Below, in pieces: positions 17,150-26,017 of a DNA stretch of 64,000 nucleotides; positions within the stretch are counted from its first letter, which is position 1; each line of letters begins with the position of its first letter. The translations under genes were made by a program, and so were the position numbers. Below the pieces are notes generated by a model. It was not told where the DNA came from, ran no database searches, and saw nothing but the letters and a program-made list of their open reading frames with translations. Source of the stretch: Vibrio diazotrophicus (lineage in GTDB: Bacteria; Pseudomonadota; Gammaproteobacteria; Enterobacterales; Vibrionaceae); NCBI RefSeq assembly GCF_038452265.1, contig NZ_CP151842.1, positions 620,001 to 684,000 on the forward strand, given 5' to 3'.

Positions 17150-18286
17150 ATGGCTGTTGAATTGAATGAATTGCGTGATCAAATTGATGCGGTTGATAAG
17201 CAGATGGTAGAGCTGCTTGCTCGTCGACTGGCATTAGTGGAAAAAGTGGGTGAAGTGAAAAGCCAACACGGCCTTCCTATTTATGCTCCAGACCGCGAAG
17301 CGGCAATGTTAGCTTCCCGTCGTGAAGAAGCTGAGAAAAAAGGCGTACCACCGCAATTAATTGAAGACATTCTTCGTCGCACCATGCGTGAATCTTATGC
17401 TAGTGAAAAAGATTCCGGCTTCAAGTGCTTGAATCCGGAACTACGTTCAGTGGTTATTATTGGTGGTAAAGGTCAGCTAGGCGGCTTGTTTGGGCGCATG
17501 TTCAGACTATCTGGCTACCAAGTGAAAGTGCTTGGCAGCCAAGATTGGGATAACGCAGATGAACTGCTGAAAGATGCGGGTCTTGTCGTGGTCACCGTGC
17601 CAATTCACAAAACCATCGGTGTTATTGAGAAGCTTAATAATCTGCCTGAAGACTGCATTCTGTGTGATTTAACTTCGATCAAATCTAAGCCTTTAAAAGC
17701 GATGATGGCTGTGCACAAAGGCCCTGTGGTAGGTTTGCACCCTATGTTTGGTCCTGATGTGCCGAGCTTAGCGAAACAGGTGATTGTTCATTGCGATGGA
17801 CGCGGTAAAGAGCAGTATGAATGGCTTCTAAAGCAGTTCTCTATTTGGGGCGCTAGCCTATGTAATATTGATGCTGAAGAGCACGATCACGGCATGACAC
17901 TGATTCAGGCGCTGCGTCACTTTACGTCGTTTGCTTACGGTTACCACTTATCGAAAGTAAAACCCAACATTGCTCAACTGCTGAAATTGAGCTCGCCAAT
18001 TTATCGCCTTGAACTGGCAATGGTTGGACGCTTGTTTGGTCAGGATCCAAATCTGTACGGTGATATCATTCTGTCGTCTGATGAAAACATTGAGATGATC
18101 CAGCGTTTTCAGCGTAGTTTTGGTGAGGCGGTTAGTCTGATTGAAAGCCGCGATAAGGCAGGATTTGTAGCAAGTTTCGAACAGGTGAGTGAGTGGTTTG
18201 GCGATTACTCTCAGCAGTTTATGACGGAAAGCCAGAATCTTTTGAAACAAGCGAACGATTCAATTCATCGCCCTCATTCAAGTTAA
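17150..18286 (+). CDS. tyrA: Bifunctional chorismate mutase / prephenate dehydrogenase
   Basis: Makes 4-hydroxyphenylpyruvate for tyrosine. The 378 residues carry an AroQ chorismate mutase domain at residues 1-90 (LRDQIDAVDKQMVELLARR, then MRESYASE) and a prephenate dehydrogenase domain after it (VVIIGGKGQLGGLFGRMF NAD fold, GLHPMFGPD, EEHDHGMTLIQALRHF). It shares a promoter with aroF. Prephenate, its substrate, is also the cofactor source for tRNA hydroxylation by TrhP (54235-55635). A terminator follows. Confidence 0.97.
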   Translation: MAVELNELRDQIDAVDKQMVELLARRLALVEKVGEVKSQHGLPIYAPDREAAMLASRREEAEKKGVPPQLIEDILRRTMRESYASEKDSGFKCLNPELRSVVIIGGKGQLGGLFGRMFRLSGYQVKVLGSQDWDNADELLKDAGLVVVTVPIHKTIGVIEKLNNLPEDCILCDLTSIKSKPLKAMMAVHKGPVVGLHPMFGPDVPSLAKQVIVHCDGRGKEQYEWLLKQFSIWGASLCNIDAEEHDHGMTLIQALRHFTSFAYGYHLSKVKPNIAQLLKLSSPIYRLELAMVGRLFGQDPNLYGDIILSSDENIEMIQRFQRSFGEAVSLIESRDKAGFVASFEQVSEWFGDYSQQFMTESQNLLKQANDSIHRPHSS

Positions 18287-18306
18287 AGTGACAACCACTA
18301 ATACCT

Positions 18307-18338
18307 AAAAAGCGCTACCTGTTGGTTAGCGCTTTTTT
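18307..18338 (+). terminator. Terminator after tyrA
   Basis: The stem AAAAAGCGCTA / TAGCGCTTTTTT with inner CC/GG pairs is followed by T residues. It lies between tyrA and the convergent PilZ gene. Confidence 0.85.
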
Positions 18339-18366
18339 GTTGGTGTTAATGAAACTTAAGCTTTGA

Positions 18367-18741
18367 CTACTCAGCGTAGTCAGCTAAATCCACTAAGTGT
18401 TCCAGCTCGCGATGGAGTAGTTCATCACTGCCGACATTGAGTTCAACCAGACGGCGTAAGTGGCCAATACTTTCGATATCAATATGGTCGATTTTGAGAT
18501 GCAATATACGCTCATTTTGCATGATAAGTGTTGCGGAGAGATTGATGGTGATATCGCTATCAGGGAGTGTGAAAGTGACGTCTACAATATCGTTTTTATC
18601 CAGTTCTGGTTCATCAACTGCCCACAATAAAAGCCCTTTTAATGATAAGTCTTGAATGCAAGTGGCCAACTGATAATCGCCTTGAGTGAGCGTAGCAGGT
18701 GCTTGATAGATGATGCGTGAAAAACGTCGGCGTTCAATCAT
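18367..18741 (-). CDS. plzA: PilZ domain protein (likely PlzA)
   Basis: A 124-residue PilZ protein, a class of c-di-GMP receptors. Both binding motifs are intact: RxxxR at Arg5/Arg9 (ERRRFSR) and DxSxxG at Asp31-Ser33-Gly36 (QDLSLKG). The protein is little more than the PilZ domain with a short acidic helical tail, so output must come from partner binding. In V. cholerae I recall the PilZ gene next to tyrA as plzA; the symbol rests on that position. It is near the c-di-GMP enzyme MbaA gene (23672-26017) but is not in its operon. Confidence 0.8.
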   Translation of the reverse strand: MIERRRFSRIIYQAPATLTQGDYQLATCIQDLSLKGLLLWAVDEPELDKNDIVDVTFTLPDSDITINLSATLIMQNERILHLKIDHIDIESIGHLRRLVELNVGSDELLHRELEHLVDLADYAE

Positions 18742-18812
18742 AAATGTATCTCTCGTTAAACATATTCAAAAGCATAGCAAAGGTTAGGCTATTAAACAGA
18801 TACATAGATTAA

Positions 18813-18834
18813 AAAGGCCGCAATAAAGCGGCCT
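18813..18834 (-). terminator. Hairpin after ettA
   Basis: The stem AAGGCCGC / GCGGCCTT has an AATAAA loop. On the minus strand it is followed by a T run, so it fits as the terminator of ettA. Confidence 0.75.
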
Positions 18835-18849
18835 TGAATCATTTAATTG

Positions 18850-20517
18850 TTACTTAGAAATACGTTTGTATTTAATACGGTGTGGTTCTGCTGCTTGTGC
18901 GCCAAGCGTTTGCTTCAACCAATCCATGTATTCGGTGTAGTTACCTTCGTAGAAGTTCACTTGGCCTTCATCACGGTAATCCAGAATGTGCGTTGCAATA
19001 CGGTCTAGGAACCAACGGTCGTGCGAGATAACCATTGCACAGCCTGGGAACTCTAATAGCGCTTCTTCAAGAGCACGTAACGTTTCAACGTCTAGATCGT
19101 TGGTTGGTTCGTCGAGCAACAGTACGTTACCGCCTGCTTTTAGCAGTTTAGCTAGGTGAACACGGTTACGTTCACCACCAGACAATTCACCAATGACTTT
19201 CTGTTGGTCTACGCCTTTGAAGTTAAAGCGAGAACAGTAAGCACGTGCAGGAATTTCGAAGTTGTTAATCTTAATGATGTCAGCACCTTCAGAAATCTCT
19301 TGGAACACGGTATTTTTGTCGTTCATGCTGTCACGGAACTGATCAACAGACGCCAGCTTAACCGTTGTACCCAATTCAATTTCACCTGAATCTGGCTGTT
19401 CAACACCGCTTAACATCTTAAATAGGGTAGATTTACCCGCACCGTTAGCACCGATAATGCCGACGATAGCACCTTTCGGCATGCTGAAAGATAGGTTATC
19501 GATCAGTACACGATCATCAAAAGATTTCGTCAGGTTGCGAACTTCAAGAACTTTATCACCTAAACGTTCACCTGGCGGGATGAACAGTTCGTTAGTTTCG
19601 TTACGCTTCTGGTGTTCGCCACTTTGAAGTTCTTCAAAGCGAGCCATACGAGCTTTAGATTTTGCCTGACGACCTTTAGGGTTTTTACGTACCCATTCAA
19701 GTTCTTTCTCGATAGTTTTCTGACGCGCACTCTCTTGAGAAGACTCTTGCTTTAGACGCTCATCTTTTTGCTCTAGCCAAGAGGTGTAGTTACCCTGCCA
19801 TGGAATACCTTCACCACGGTCAAGTTCGAGAATCCAGCCTGCCGCGTTATCTAGGAAGTAACGGTCGTGCGTAATAGCCACTACTGTTCCTGTGTAATCC
19901 ACAAGGAAACGTTCTAACCAAGCTACTGACTCTGCGTCTAAGTGGTTGGTTGGTTCGTCAAGTAGCAGCATGTCTGGTTTTTCAAGAAGCAGACGACAGA
20001 TAGCAACACGACGACGTTCACCACCAGAAAGCACAGCAATTTTTGCATTCCAGTCCGGTAGACGAAGTGCGTTTGCAGCACGCTCTAAAGCGTTCTCCAG
20101 ATTGTGACCATCTTTTGCTTGAATCAGGGCTTCCAGCTCACCTTGCTCTTTCGCAAGCGCATCGAAATCTGCATCTTCTTCCGCGTAAGCGGCATAAACT
20201 TCGTCTAGACGAGTTAGAGCACCAGCCACATCGGCTACTGCTTCTTCAACCACTTCACGTACGGTTTTAGATTCGTCAAGAACAGGCTCCTGTGGAAGGT
20301 AACCTACTTTAAGACCTGGTTGTGGACGTGCTTCGCCATCGATGTCTTTATCAATACCGGCCATGATACGTAGTAGGGTAGATTTACCCGCACCGTTTAG
20401 ACCTAAAACACCAATTTTGGCACCTGGGAAGAAACTTAGAGAGATGTCTTTTAGAATTTGACGCTTAGGCGGGACGATTTTGCTCACCCGCGACATGGTA
20501 TATACGTATTCAGCCAT
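18850..20517 (-). CDS. ettA: Energy-dependent translational throttle protein EttA
   Basis: ABC-F ATPase that binds the ribosomal E site and gates entry into elongation according to ATP/ADP. The 555 residues fit EttA. It has two nucleotide-binding domains, each with Walker A (GLNGAGKST; GANGAGKST), the signature LSGGERRRVA / LSGGERNRVH, and Walker B followed by DEPTNHLD / DEPTNDLD. No membrane segments are present. The linker between the domains is rich in charged residues (KQESSQESARQKTIEKELEW). It is divergent from slt. Confidence 0.97.
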   Translation of the reverse strand: MAEYVYTMSRVSKIVPPKRQILKDISLSFFPGAKIGVLGLNGAGKSTLLRIMAGIDKDIDGEARPQPGLKVGYLPQEPVLDESKTVREVVEEAVADVAGALTRLDEVYAAYAEEDADFDALAKEQGELEALIQAKDGHNLENALERAANALRLPDWNAKIAVLSGGERRRVAICRLLLEKPDMLLLDEPTNHLDAESVAWLERFLVDYTGTVVAITHDRYFLDNAAGWILELDRGEGIPWQGNYTSWLEQKDERLKQESSQESARQKTIEKELEWVRKNPKGRQAKSKARMARFEELQSGEHQKRNETNELFIPPGERLGDKVLEVRNLTKSFDDRVLIDNLSFSMPKGAIVGIIGANGAGKSTLFKMLSGVEQPDSGEIELGTTVKLASVDQFRDSMNDKNTVFQEISEGADIIKINNFEIPARAYCSRFNFKGVDQQKVIGELSGGERNRVHLAKLLKAGGNVLLLDEPTNDLDVETLRALEEALLEFPGCAMVISHDRWFLDRIATHILDYRDEGQVNFYEGNYTEYMDWLKQTLGAQAAEPHRIKYKRISK

Positions 20518-20780
20518 TGCCGATTGTTCCTAATCTATCGTTCAGAATAAAGTCGCTATTCTATACCAAAGTTATCGTATTTGTTACTAGGGGCTGCTGA
20601 GCTTTGTTATTCAATATTGAAGCTAATAGAGTTCTAAGTATTCGGTGTGTGAATGCATATATTGGGCAATTATTGTTTTTGTCACATTATTCACATCAAC
20701 TTTACATCCACCCTCTTTACATTTACCACTAGAATTAGCGTAATGGTTGGTAAGTAGCACTCAGTAAAGGATTAGAGTTC

Positions 20781-22724
20781 ATGGCGCCCCTGCATTCCTC
20801 AAAGCCGTCTCGTATTTTGTTGTCAATGATTGCATTCAGTTCATTGTTTAGCGGCACAGCGTTTTCCGACTCTATCGACCTTAATGCTCAGCGTGATTTG
20901 TATGATCAAGCTCAGGAGTGGTTGGATGATAAGAATGTTTCAAAGTTCGAAAAGGCGAGACCAAAACTCGCGAGTTACCCGCTGACTCCGTATTTAGATT
21001 ATCGAGCGTTTCTCATTGATATTGGTGATAAGCCACCCATCACCGTCAGGGTTTTTATTGACGGGCATAAAGATTTTCCATTCTCTGGCCGTATTAGTGC
21101 CCCTTATCTTGATGCTCTAGCTGAGCAAAAGAAGTGGAGTACGTTACTGCAATTTCAGACCTCAGAGCCGAATGGTGAAACCTATCAGTGCCACTATTAC
21201 AACGCACATTTGCAAGTTGGTAAGCGTGAGAAAGCGTTTGGCGGAGCGAAAAAGCTCTGGATGAGTGGCGCCAGTATTTCAGATGCCTGTGATCCGCTAT
21301 TCAAAGCTTGGGACAAGTCTGGCGGATTAACCGATGAGCTGGTTTTCAAGCGCATGCTGTTAGCGTTTGACGGAAGAAATCGAGGGTTATTGGTTTACTT
21401 ATCGAAAAAGCTCAGCAGCAGTCAGTATAAGGAAAAAGGCAAAGCCATGCTGGCTCTGTATGATAAGCCAGAAACCGTGGTCAGTTTTGCAAAAAAATAC
21501 AGTGATCCCTTGTCGGTTGAACAGGCTCAGTTCGCGCTGGAAAAACTTGCTCGCGCTGACAGTGAGAAAGCACAGGCTTTAGTCGACAAAGTGACCAAAA
21601 GACCTGCGTGGACATCTCAGCAGAAAGCGCAAATTGAGCAGTTCATTGCCTTACGTCTGATGGACTCAGAGGACGAAAAGCTGATTCGCTGGAGAGATAA
21701 AGTGATCGCGATGGGTGATAACGTGACTCTAACAGAATCTCGAATCCGCTTAGCACTGCGCAATGCGGATTGGACCCAAGTGTTGTTCTGGATAAACCGC
21801 TTACCTGAAGAAGAGATAAAATCTCAGCGTTGGCAGTATTGGTTAGGTCGAAGCGAAATAGAAAATGGTCATGTTGAACAAGGGATGCAGCGCTTGTTTG
21901 CGCTTGTCGGTCAGCGCAATTTTTACAGTGTCGCAGCAGCGAAGATTGTAAAACAATCGATTCGCTATCCGAAAAGTGCAGTCGAGTTCGATTTCAATCA
22001 GGTTAAGCCTTATCAAAAAAGCTTAGTTCGCATTCAAGAGCTGATTGAGCGAGATAAAATTGCGGCGGCAAAAAGTGAGTGGAATTGGCTGCTTGATAAA
22101 GTTAATCAAAGCGAAAAAGAGATGCTGGCAGCTTATGCCTCGCGCCAGAATTGGCATCATTTGACAGTTACCGCTTCGATATCGGCCAGCTTGTGGGATA
22201 ACTTGCAGCTTCGTTTCCCTGTCGCTCACCAATGGTGGTTTAATTTTTATGGCAACAAGCATGGCATAGACCCGATTATGTTGATGTCGTTAGCTCGTCA
22301 AGAGAGTGCAATGGATTCAGAGGCACGTTCGCCTGTTGGTGCTCGTGGCATTATGCAAATCATGCCTGCGACCGCAAAGTACACTGCTAAAAAATACCAA
22401 CTCACATACAGTGGCGCTGATGATTTGTATGAAGTCGGCAAGAATATTGAAATCGGCAGTCACTATCTCAACGGTTTGCTCGAGCAATATGACAATAACC
22501 GGATTTTTGCTTTTGCGGCCTATAACGCTGGACCACAGCGAGTGAACCGATGGCGGGAGCAAACTCAGGGTAAGCTTGATGCTTATGCTTTTATTGAGGC
22601 TATTCCATTTCGTGAAACTCGAGGCTATGTACAAAACATTTTGATGTTCGAGACCTACTATCGAGACTTAATGGGTCTGCAGGGCGATTTTCTCAATGAA
22701 AATGAGTTGAAGACAAAATATTGA
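20781..22724 (+). CDS. slt: Soluble lytic murein transglycosylase Slt70
   Basis: Periplasmic enzyme that cleaves the MurNAc-GlcNAc bond to give 1,6-anhydro-muropeptides, the substrates later used by NagZ and AnmK. The 647 residues match Slt70. It has a signal peptide (ILLSMIAFSSLFSGTAFS), an alpha-superhelical U and L domain, and a C-terminal SLT domain with catalytic Glu in LARQESAMDSEARSPVGARG, plus IMQIMPATAK and FAAYNAGPQRVNRW. The stop at 22722-22724 overlaps the -35 of trpR. Confidence 0.96.
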   Translation: MAPLHSSKPSRILLSMIAFSSLFSGTAFSDSIDLNAQRDLYDQAQEWLDDKNVSKFEKARPKLASYPLTPYLDYRAFLIDIGDKPPITVRVFIDGHKDFPFSGRISAPYLDALAEQKKWSTLLQFQTSEPNGETYQCHYYNAHLQVGKREKAFGGAKKLWMSGASISDACDPLFKAWDKSGGLTDELVFKRMLLAFDGRNRGLLVYLSKKLSSSQYKEKGKAMLALYDKPETVVSFAKKYSDPLSVEQAQFALEKLARADSEKAQALVDKVTKRPAWTSQQKAQIEQFIALRLMDSEDEKLIRWRDKVIAMGDNVTLTESRIRLALRNADWTQVLFWINRLPEEEIKSQRWQYWLGRSEIENGHVEQGMQRLFALVGQRNFYSVAAAKIVKQSIRYPKSAVEFDFNQVKPYQKSLVRIQELIERDKIAAAKSEWNWLLDKVNQSEKEMLAAYASRQNWHHLTVTASISASLWDNLQLRFPVAHQWWFNFYGNKHGIDPIMLMSLARQESAMDSEARSPVGARGIMQIMPATAKYTAKKYQLTYSGADDLYEVGKNIEIGSHYLNGLLEQYDNNRIFAFAAYNAGPQRVNRWREQTQGKLDAYAFIEAIPFRETRGYVQNILMFETYYRDLMGLQGDFLNENELKTKY

Positions 22725-22748
22725 TTATATTCAGGGTATCACTAGAAT
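22721..22748 (+). promoter_or_regulatory. trpR promoter
   Basis: TTGATT (22721-22726), a 16-base spacer and TAGAAT (22743-22748). It overlaps the last codons of slt, and transcription would begin near 22755, just at the operator. Confidence 0.6.
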
Positions 22749-22757
22749 AACGAGGGT

Positions 22758-22775
22758 GTATCACTTAACGAGTAC
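22758..22775 (+). promoter_or_regulatory. TrpR operator at trpR (autoregulation)
   Basis: GTATCACTTAACGAGTAC matches 14 of 18 positions of the trp operator GTACTAGTTAACTAGTAC. It lies between the trpR promoter and its start codon, as in E. coli, and predicts tryptophan-dependent autorepression. Confidence 0.8.
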
Positions 22776-22779
22776 AGTT

Positions 22780-23073
22780 ATGTCTCAACAACCTGAATAC
22801 AGTGATTGGTCTCAATTGATTGATTTAGTTAAGCAAGCTGCAGATAACGATCAGCATGAGATGCTATTGACCATGTTAATGACGCCGGATGAAAGGGAAG
22901 CGCTCGTTGCCCGAGTAAACATATTCTGTGAGCTGCTCAAAGGTGAGATGTCACAGCGTCAAGTGAGTCAGATGCTCGGTGTTGGTATCGCAACCATCAC
23001 CCGAGGTTCGAATGAACTGAAGTCTCGCTCAGAACAAGAAAAAGAGACGCTAAGTAAACTGATCCTCAAATAA
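22780..23073 (+). CDS. trpR: Trp operon repressor TrpR
   Basis: Tryptophan-binding repressor of trp genes. From the ATG at 22780 it is 97 residues, beginning MSQQPEYSDWSQLIDLVKQA. The helix-turn-helix is seen in MSQRQVSQMLGVGIATITRG and the core in LTPDE-like MTPDEREALVARVNIFCELL. A GTG at 22756 would lengthen it through its own operator and is not the start. It lies directly after slt, the same neighbour as in E. coli. Confidence 0.95.
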   Translation: MSQQPEYSDWSQLIDLVKQAADNDQHEMLLTMLMTPDEREALVARVNIFCELLKGEMSQRQVSQMLGVGIATITRGSNELKSRSEQEKETLSKLILK

Positions 23074-23100
23074 CTGTTCATCACAGAGCTTCACAGAGTA

Positions 23101-23126
23101 GAAAGCCAGTCTAGTGACTGGCTTTC
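23101..23126. terminator. Terminator between trpR and yjjX
   Basis: An 11-base perfect stem, GAAAGCCAGTC / GACTGGCTTTC, with a four-base loop. A T-rich tract follows on the plus strand, so it fits best as the trpR terminator. Confidence 0.8.
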
Positions 23127-23169
23127 TTTCTTCTGCTTTGTGCAAACATACATGTATTTGCCGAGATCA

Positions 23170-23700
23170 TTAAACCAAGTTCGCTGGAAAATGTTCTGGA
23201 TTAGTAAATGGAATAAGCGCCAAAATTAACGCTTGATGGTAGACAGAGCTGCGAGTGAGCTGATGTTGAGTGAGCAGGCCGATCGCTCCGCCTTTTTGTT
23301 TAATATTGTCAGTGCCGAACACTTCATCCATCACATCACCCAGTTCATTCGCTTGCTCCAACTTAGCCAGCACTTGTGGTGGAAGCATTAAGCTCGCAGA
23401 GCGAGACTCGCCACGATGGGTTTGAGATTCAATAATCATCCAGGCAAACGTAACGTTGCCTTCAATACCTGCTTCCAAGCCAACATAGAAATCACCGTCT
23501 GTTAACGCTTGTTTGGCGTTACGAACACGGTTTAATGCGCCCGCTTTGGTTTCTTCGTTGGTCATAGGTTGATCCGCCACTTCGCTAGGTACACTAATAC
23601 CTTGGAAGTTGAAAGCTTGATGGGGAAATGCGGATTCAAATGCGCTCTTTACGGCGTTAATTTTTGCCGGATTAAGAGAAGCGATAATTACATTCTTCAT
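23170..23700 (-). CDS. yjjX: Inosine/xanthosine triphosphatase YjjX
   Basis: Removes non-canonical ITP and XTP from the nucleotide pool. The 176 residues begin MKNVIIASLNPAKINAVKSA, the family start with the phosphate-binding SxNPAK, and contain DFYVGLEAGIEG. The start codon lies 29 bases inside the end of mbaA. The family start is well conserved, so the overlap is real and implies translation linked to mbaA. Confidence 0.93.
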   Translation of the reverse strand: MKNVIIASLNPAKINAVKSAFESAFPHQAFNFQGISVPSEVADQPMTNEETKAGALNRVRNAKQALTDGDFYVGLEAGIEGNVTFAWMIIESQTHRGESRSASLMLPPQVLAKLEQANELGDVMDEVFGTDNIKQKGGAIGLLTQHQLTRSSVYHQALILALIPFTNPEHFPANLV

Positions 23701-26017
23701 AACTTACTTCTGTGTTGTCATTGTTCCAGTATTGGATCTCACGTAATGACATGGGGGGAGCTAAAAAGAAGCCTTGCATGTAGTCACAGTTGTAACGAGT
23801 TAACCACTGTTGCATTTCTCGGCTCTCGATACCCTCTGCCGTTACTTTCATCATCTGAGAATGACAGAGTTGGATTAGAGGCTCAAGCACCGACTGCTTA
23901 CCTTTATCGATGATGGTTTCCAGAAAGCCTTGATCGAACTTAATGCGCTTAATTGGATACTGAACGAGCTGAACAATCGAAGTATAACCAGAACCAAAGT
24001 CATCAATGGTCAGGCTGTAGCCTTGTTCAACCAAATCATACAGCAGTGGTATTGCTTTAGAATCGGCGGCGAAAGTTTCGGTTATTTCAAAATCTATCCA
24101 GTGAGGGCGAATTTTGTATGTGTTCGCCTGTTCGCGAATGTAATCCGCTAAATCAACCGAGTTTAGTTCCGCGGAAGAGAGGTTGATTGAAATATGGATT
24201 GGGTAGTCAAACGTTGCTGACAGTGACGAAAACTCTTTAAACGCGTGAGTAATCACCCATCGGTCAATTTTTCCAAATAATCCTGTTTGCTCTGCAATTG
24301 GAATAAATTCGGTGGGAGAGACTTCGCCGAGCTGTTCTGAGTCCCATCTTAGCAGCACTTCGAATCCTGCGATTTCCATATTGCTGCATGAGTAATAAGG
24401 TTGGTAAACCAGCGAGAATTCTTTATCGAAATTCTCCAGACGCAATGCGCGTTCAATAGCATTTCTGCGTTGAACTTGTTGATCAAGTTGTTTGGAATAA
24501 TGAGCAATTTGGTTTTTACCCGCACTCTTTGCTTGATACATAGCGGTATCGGCATTGATCAGCAGGCTTTCTATGTCGATACCATCCTCTGGATAAGTGG
24601 CAATACCTACACTCGCGGTGATTGGGAATCGGCCTAGAGGTGAATCATGATGCTCTTGAATTGGTTGTAACAGACGATGAGAAAACTCAGCGGCAAAATC
24701 AGACAAACGGCTTGGCGCACAAGTCAGAATAGCGAACTCATCCCCAGATAATCGAGCAGCAAGGCTGTAAACATGTTGATTGAGATTAAACTCTTCAGAA
24801 AGTGCACGCACATGGCTGGCAAAACTGATCAGCAAGGAATCGCCTACTTGATGACCGTACTTATCGTTGACGTACTTGAAGTTGTCTAAATCGATATAGA
24901 GCACTTGGACATGGCTGTTAATCGGGGACTCTCTTAATGTTGTCTGTGCCTGAATTTGGAACTGGTAGCGATTACACAACTTAGTTAAATGGTCAAACTC
25001 AGCCAGTGTTTTTGTTTCTTGATAGGAGTTGTCGAGCTCTTTATACATATCGTAAAAACGCGAAGATAACCGTCCAATTTCATCTTTAGTAGAGAGTTTT
25101 TCTATATTATTTCTTTGCTTGCTTTCGACTTCTTGCAACTGCTTATCTAAGCGAGAAATGGGGTTTATTACATGCCTGTAAAGCAACGATAATAACAAAA
25201 TCAAACTAAACAATGCAGAACCACCAAAAGCAGCGACTAGGTTTTGTCTAATATCATTGAGCTTATTTCGCATTAGCATTGGTGCTGGAGAAAGTGTTGC
25301 GAACATGCCAGGTTGAAGTTCAACAGTCTGGGTTAATCCTTCTGAGAATGATTGAGGTCTTTTACTAAAGAAAATGGGGCTCTGGTTATCAAACTCTAGT
25401 TTATTACGCAGCGCGTTAAACTCATCAAGAACCACGTAAACGACGATAAAGAATATTCGGTCTCGGTTGTAACTTAACGGTGTTCCAAGGGTACGGGTGT
25501 CTAAGACATCATAACGGACTAACACTCCGTCTCCGCTTGAGTTCTCGGTATAACTGATGTCTGAGGTTTTTAAGGTTTGGTTGAAGCGCTTTTTCACAAA
25601 CTTAAAAACGGTTGGGTCGATTTTGCTGAATGGGTCTTCACTATTGTCGGCAAAATAGAGAATGTTATTGTCGCCATCTAAGATGGAAAGAGCAACCGAA
25701 TCTCTTTCATTGGACTTCATGACGTTGAATGTTTTTTCAATATTTTCAGCCAGTTCTAACTCTCGGTATGGATTGTTACTGTGAGAAAAATAGTGGCGAA
25801 TAATGTCGCTATTGGCGAGCGTAAAGGTGTAACTGCTAACCAGAGATTTGGTTTGTCGAAAATGGCTAGCGAGCTTTTCCATATCAAGCTGCAGATAGCT
25901 ATCCATGCGTTTAACGAGTGCGTCTTTCTGGCTATCGTAAATGAGATAACCTGACACGGCAGAGCTGAGGATGATGACCGGAGCGATCAGTAAAAGAATT
26001 CTATGGTTTAGCTTCAT
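23672..26017 (-). CDS. mbaA: MbaA: membrane GGDEF-EAL c-di-GMP enzyme
   Basis: Bifunctional-type c-di-GMP protein of 781 residues. An N-terminal helix (residues 7-27) and a second near 270 enclose a periplasmic domain. HAMP-like (about 290-345), GGDEF (about 350-510) and EAL (about 525-770) domains follow. The GGDEF signature is SGDEF at 424-428 and the EAL is EVL at 553-555. The other EAL catalytic residues look intact (NLSS, FEITET, IDDFGSGYTS, IKFD, AEGIES, QGFFLAPP). In V. cholerae MbaA works with periplasmic NspS to respond to norspermidine. Here the two reading frames overlap by 17 bases. The name rests on this pairing, on order and on architecture. Confidence 0.93.
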   Translation of the reverse strand: MKLNHRILLLIAPVIILSSAVSGYLIYDSQKDALVKRMDSYLQLDMEKLASHFRQTKSLVSSYTFTLANSDIIRHYFSHSNNPYRELELAENIEKTFNVMKSNERDSVALSILDGDNNILYFADNSEDPFSKIDPTVFKFVKKRFNQTLKTSDISYTENSSGDGVLVRYDVLDTRTLGTPLSYNRDRIFFIVVYVVLDEFNALRNKLEFDNQSPIFFSKRPQSFSEGLTQTVELQPGMFATLSPAPMLMRNKLNDIRQNLVAAFGGSALFSLILLLSLLYRHVINPISRLDKQLQEVESKQRNNIEKLSTKDEIGRLSSRFYDMYKELDNSYQETKTLAEFDHLTKLCNRYQFQIQAQTTLRESPINSHVQVLYIDLDNFKYVNDKYGHQVGDSLLISFASHVRALSEEFNLNQHVYSLAARLSGDEFAILTCAPSRLSDFAAEFSHRLLQPIQEHHDSPLGRFPITASVGIATYPEDGIDIESLLINADTAMYQAKSAGKNQIAHYSKQLDQQVQRRNAIERALRLENFDKEFSLVYQPYYSCSNMEIAGFEVLLRWDSEQLGEVSPTEFIPIAEQTGLFGKIDRWVITHAFKEFSSLSATFDYPIHISINLSSAELNSVDLADYIREQANTYKIRPHWIDFEITETFAADSKAIPLLYDLVEQGYSLTIDDFGSGYTSIVQLVQYPIKRIKFDQGFLETIIDKGKQSVLEPLIQLCHSQMMKVTAEGIESREMQQWLTRYNCDYMQGFFLAPPMSLREIQYWNNDNTEVSYEECNYRFS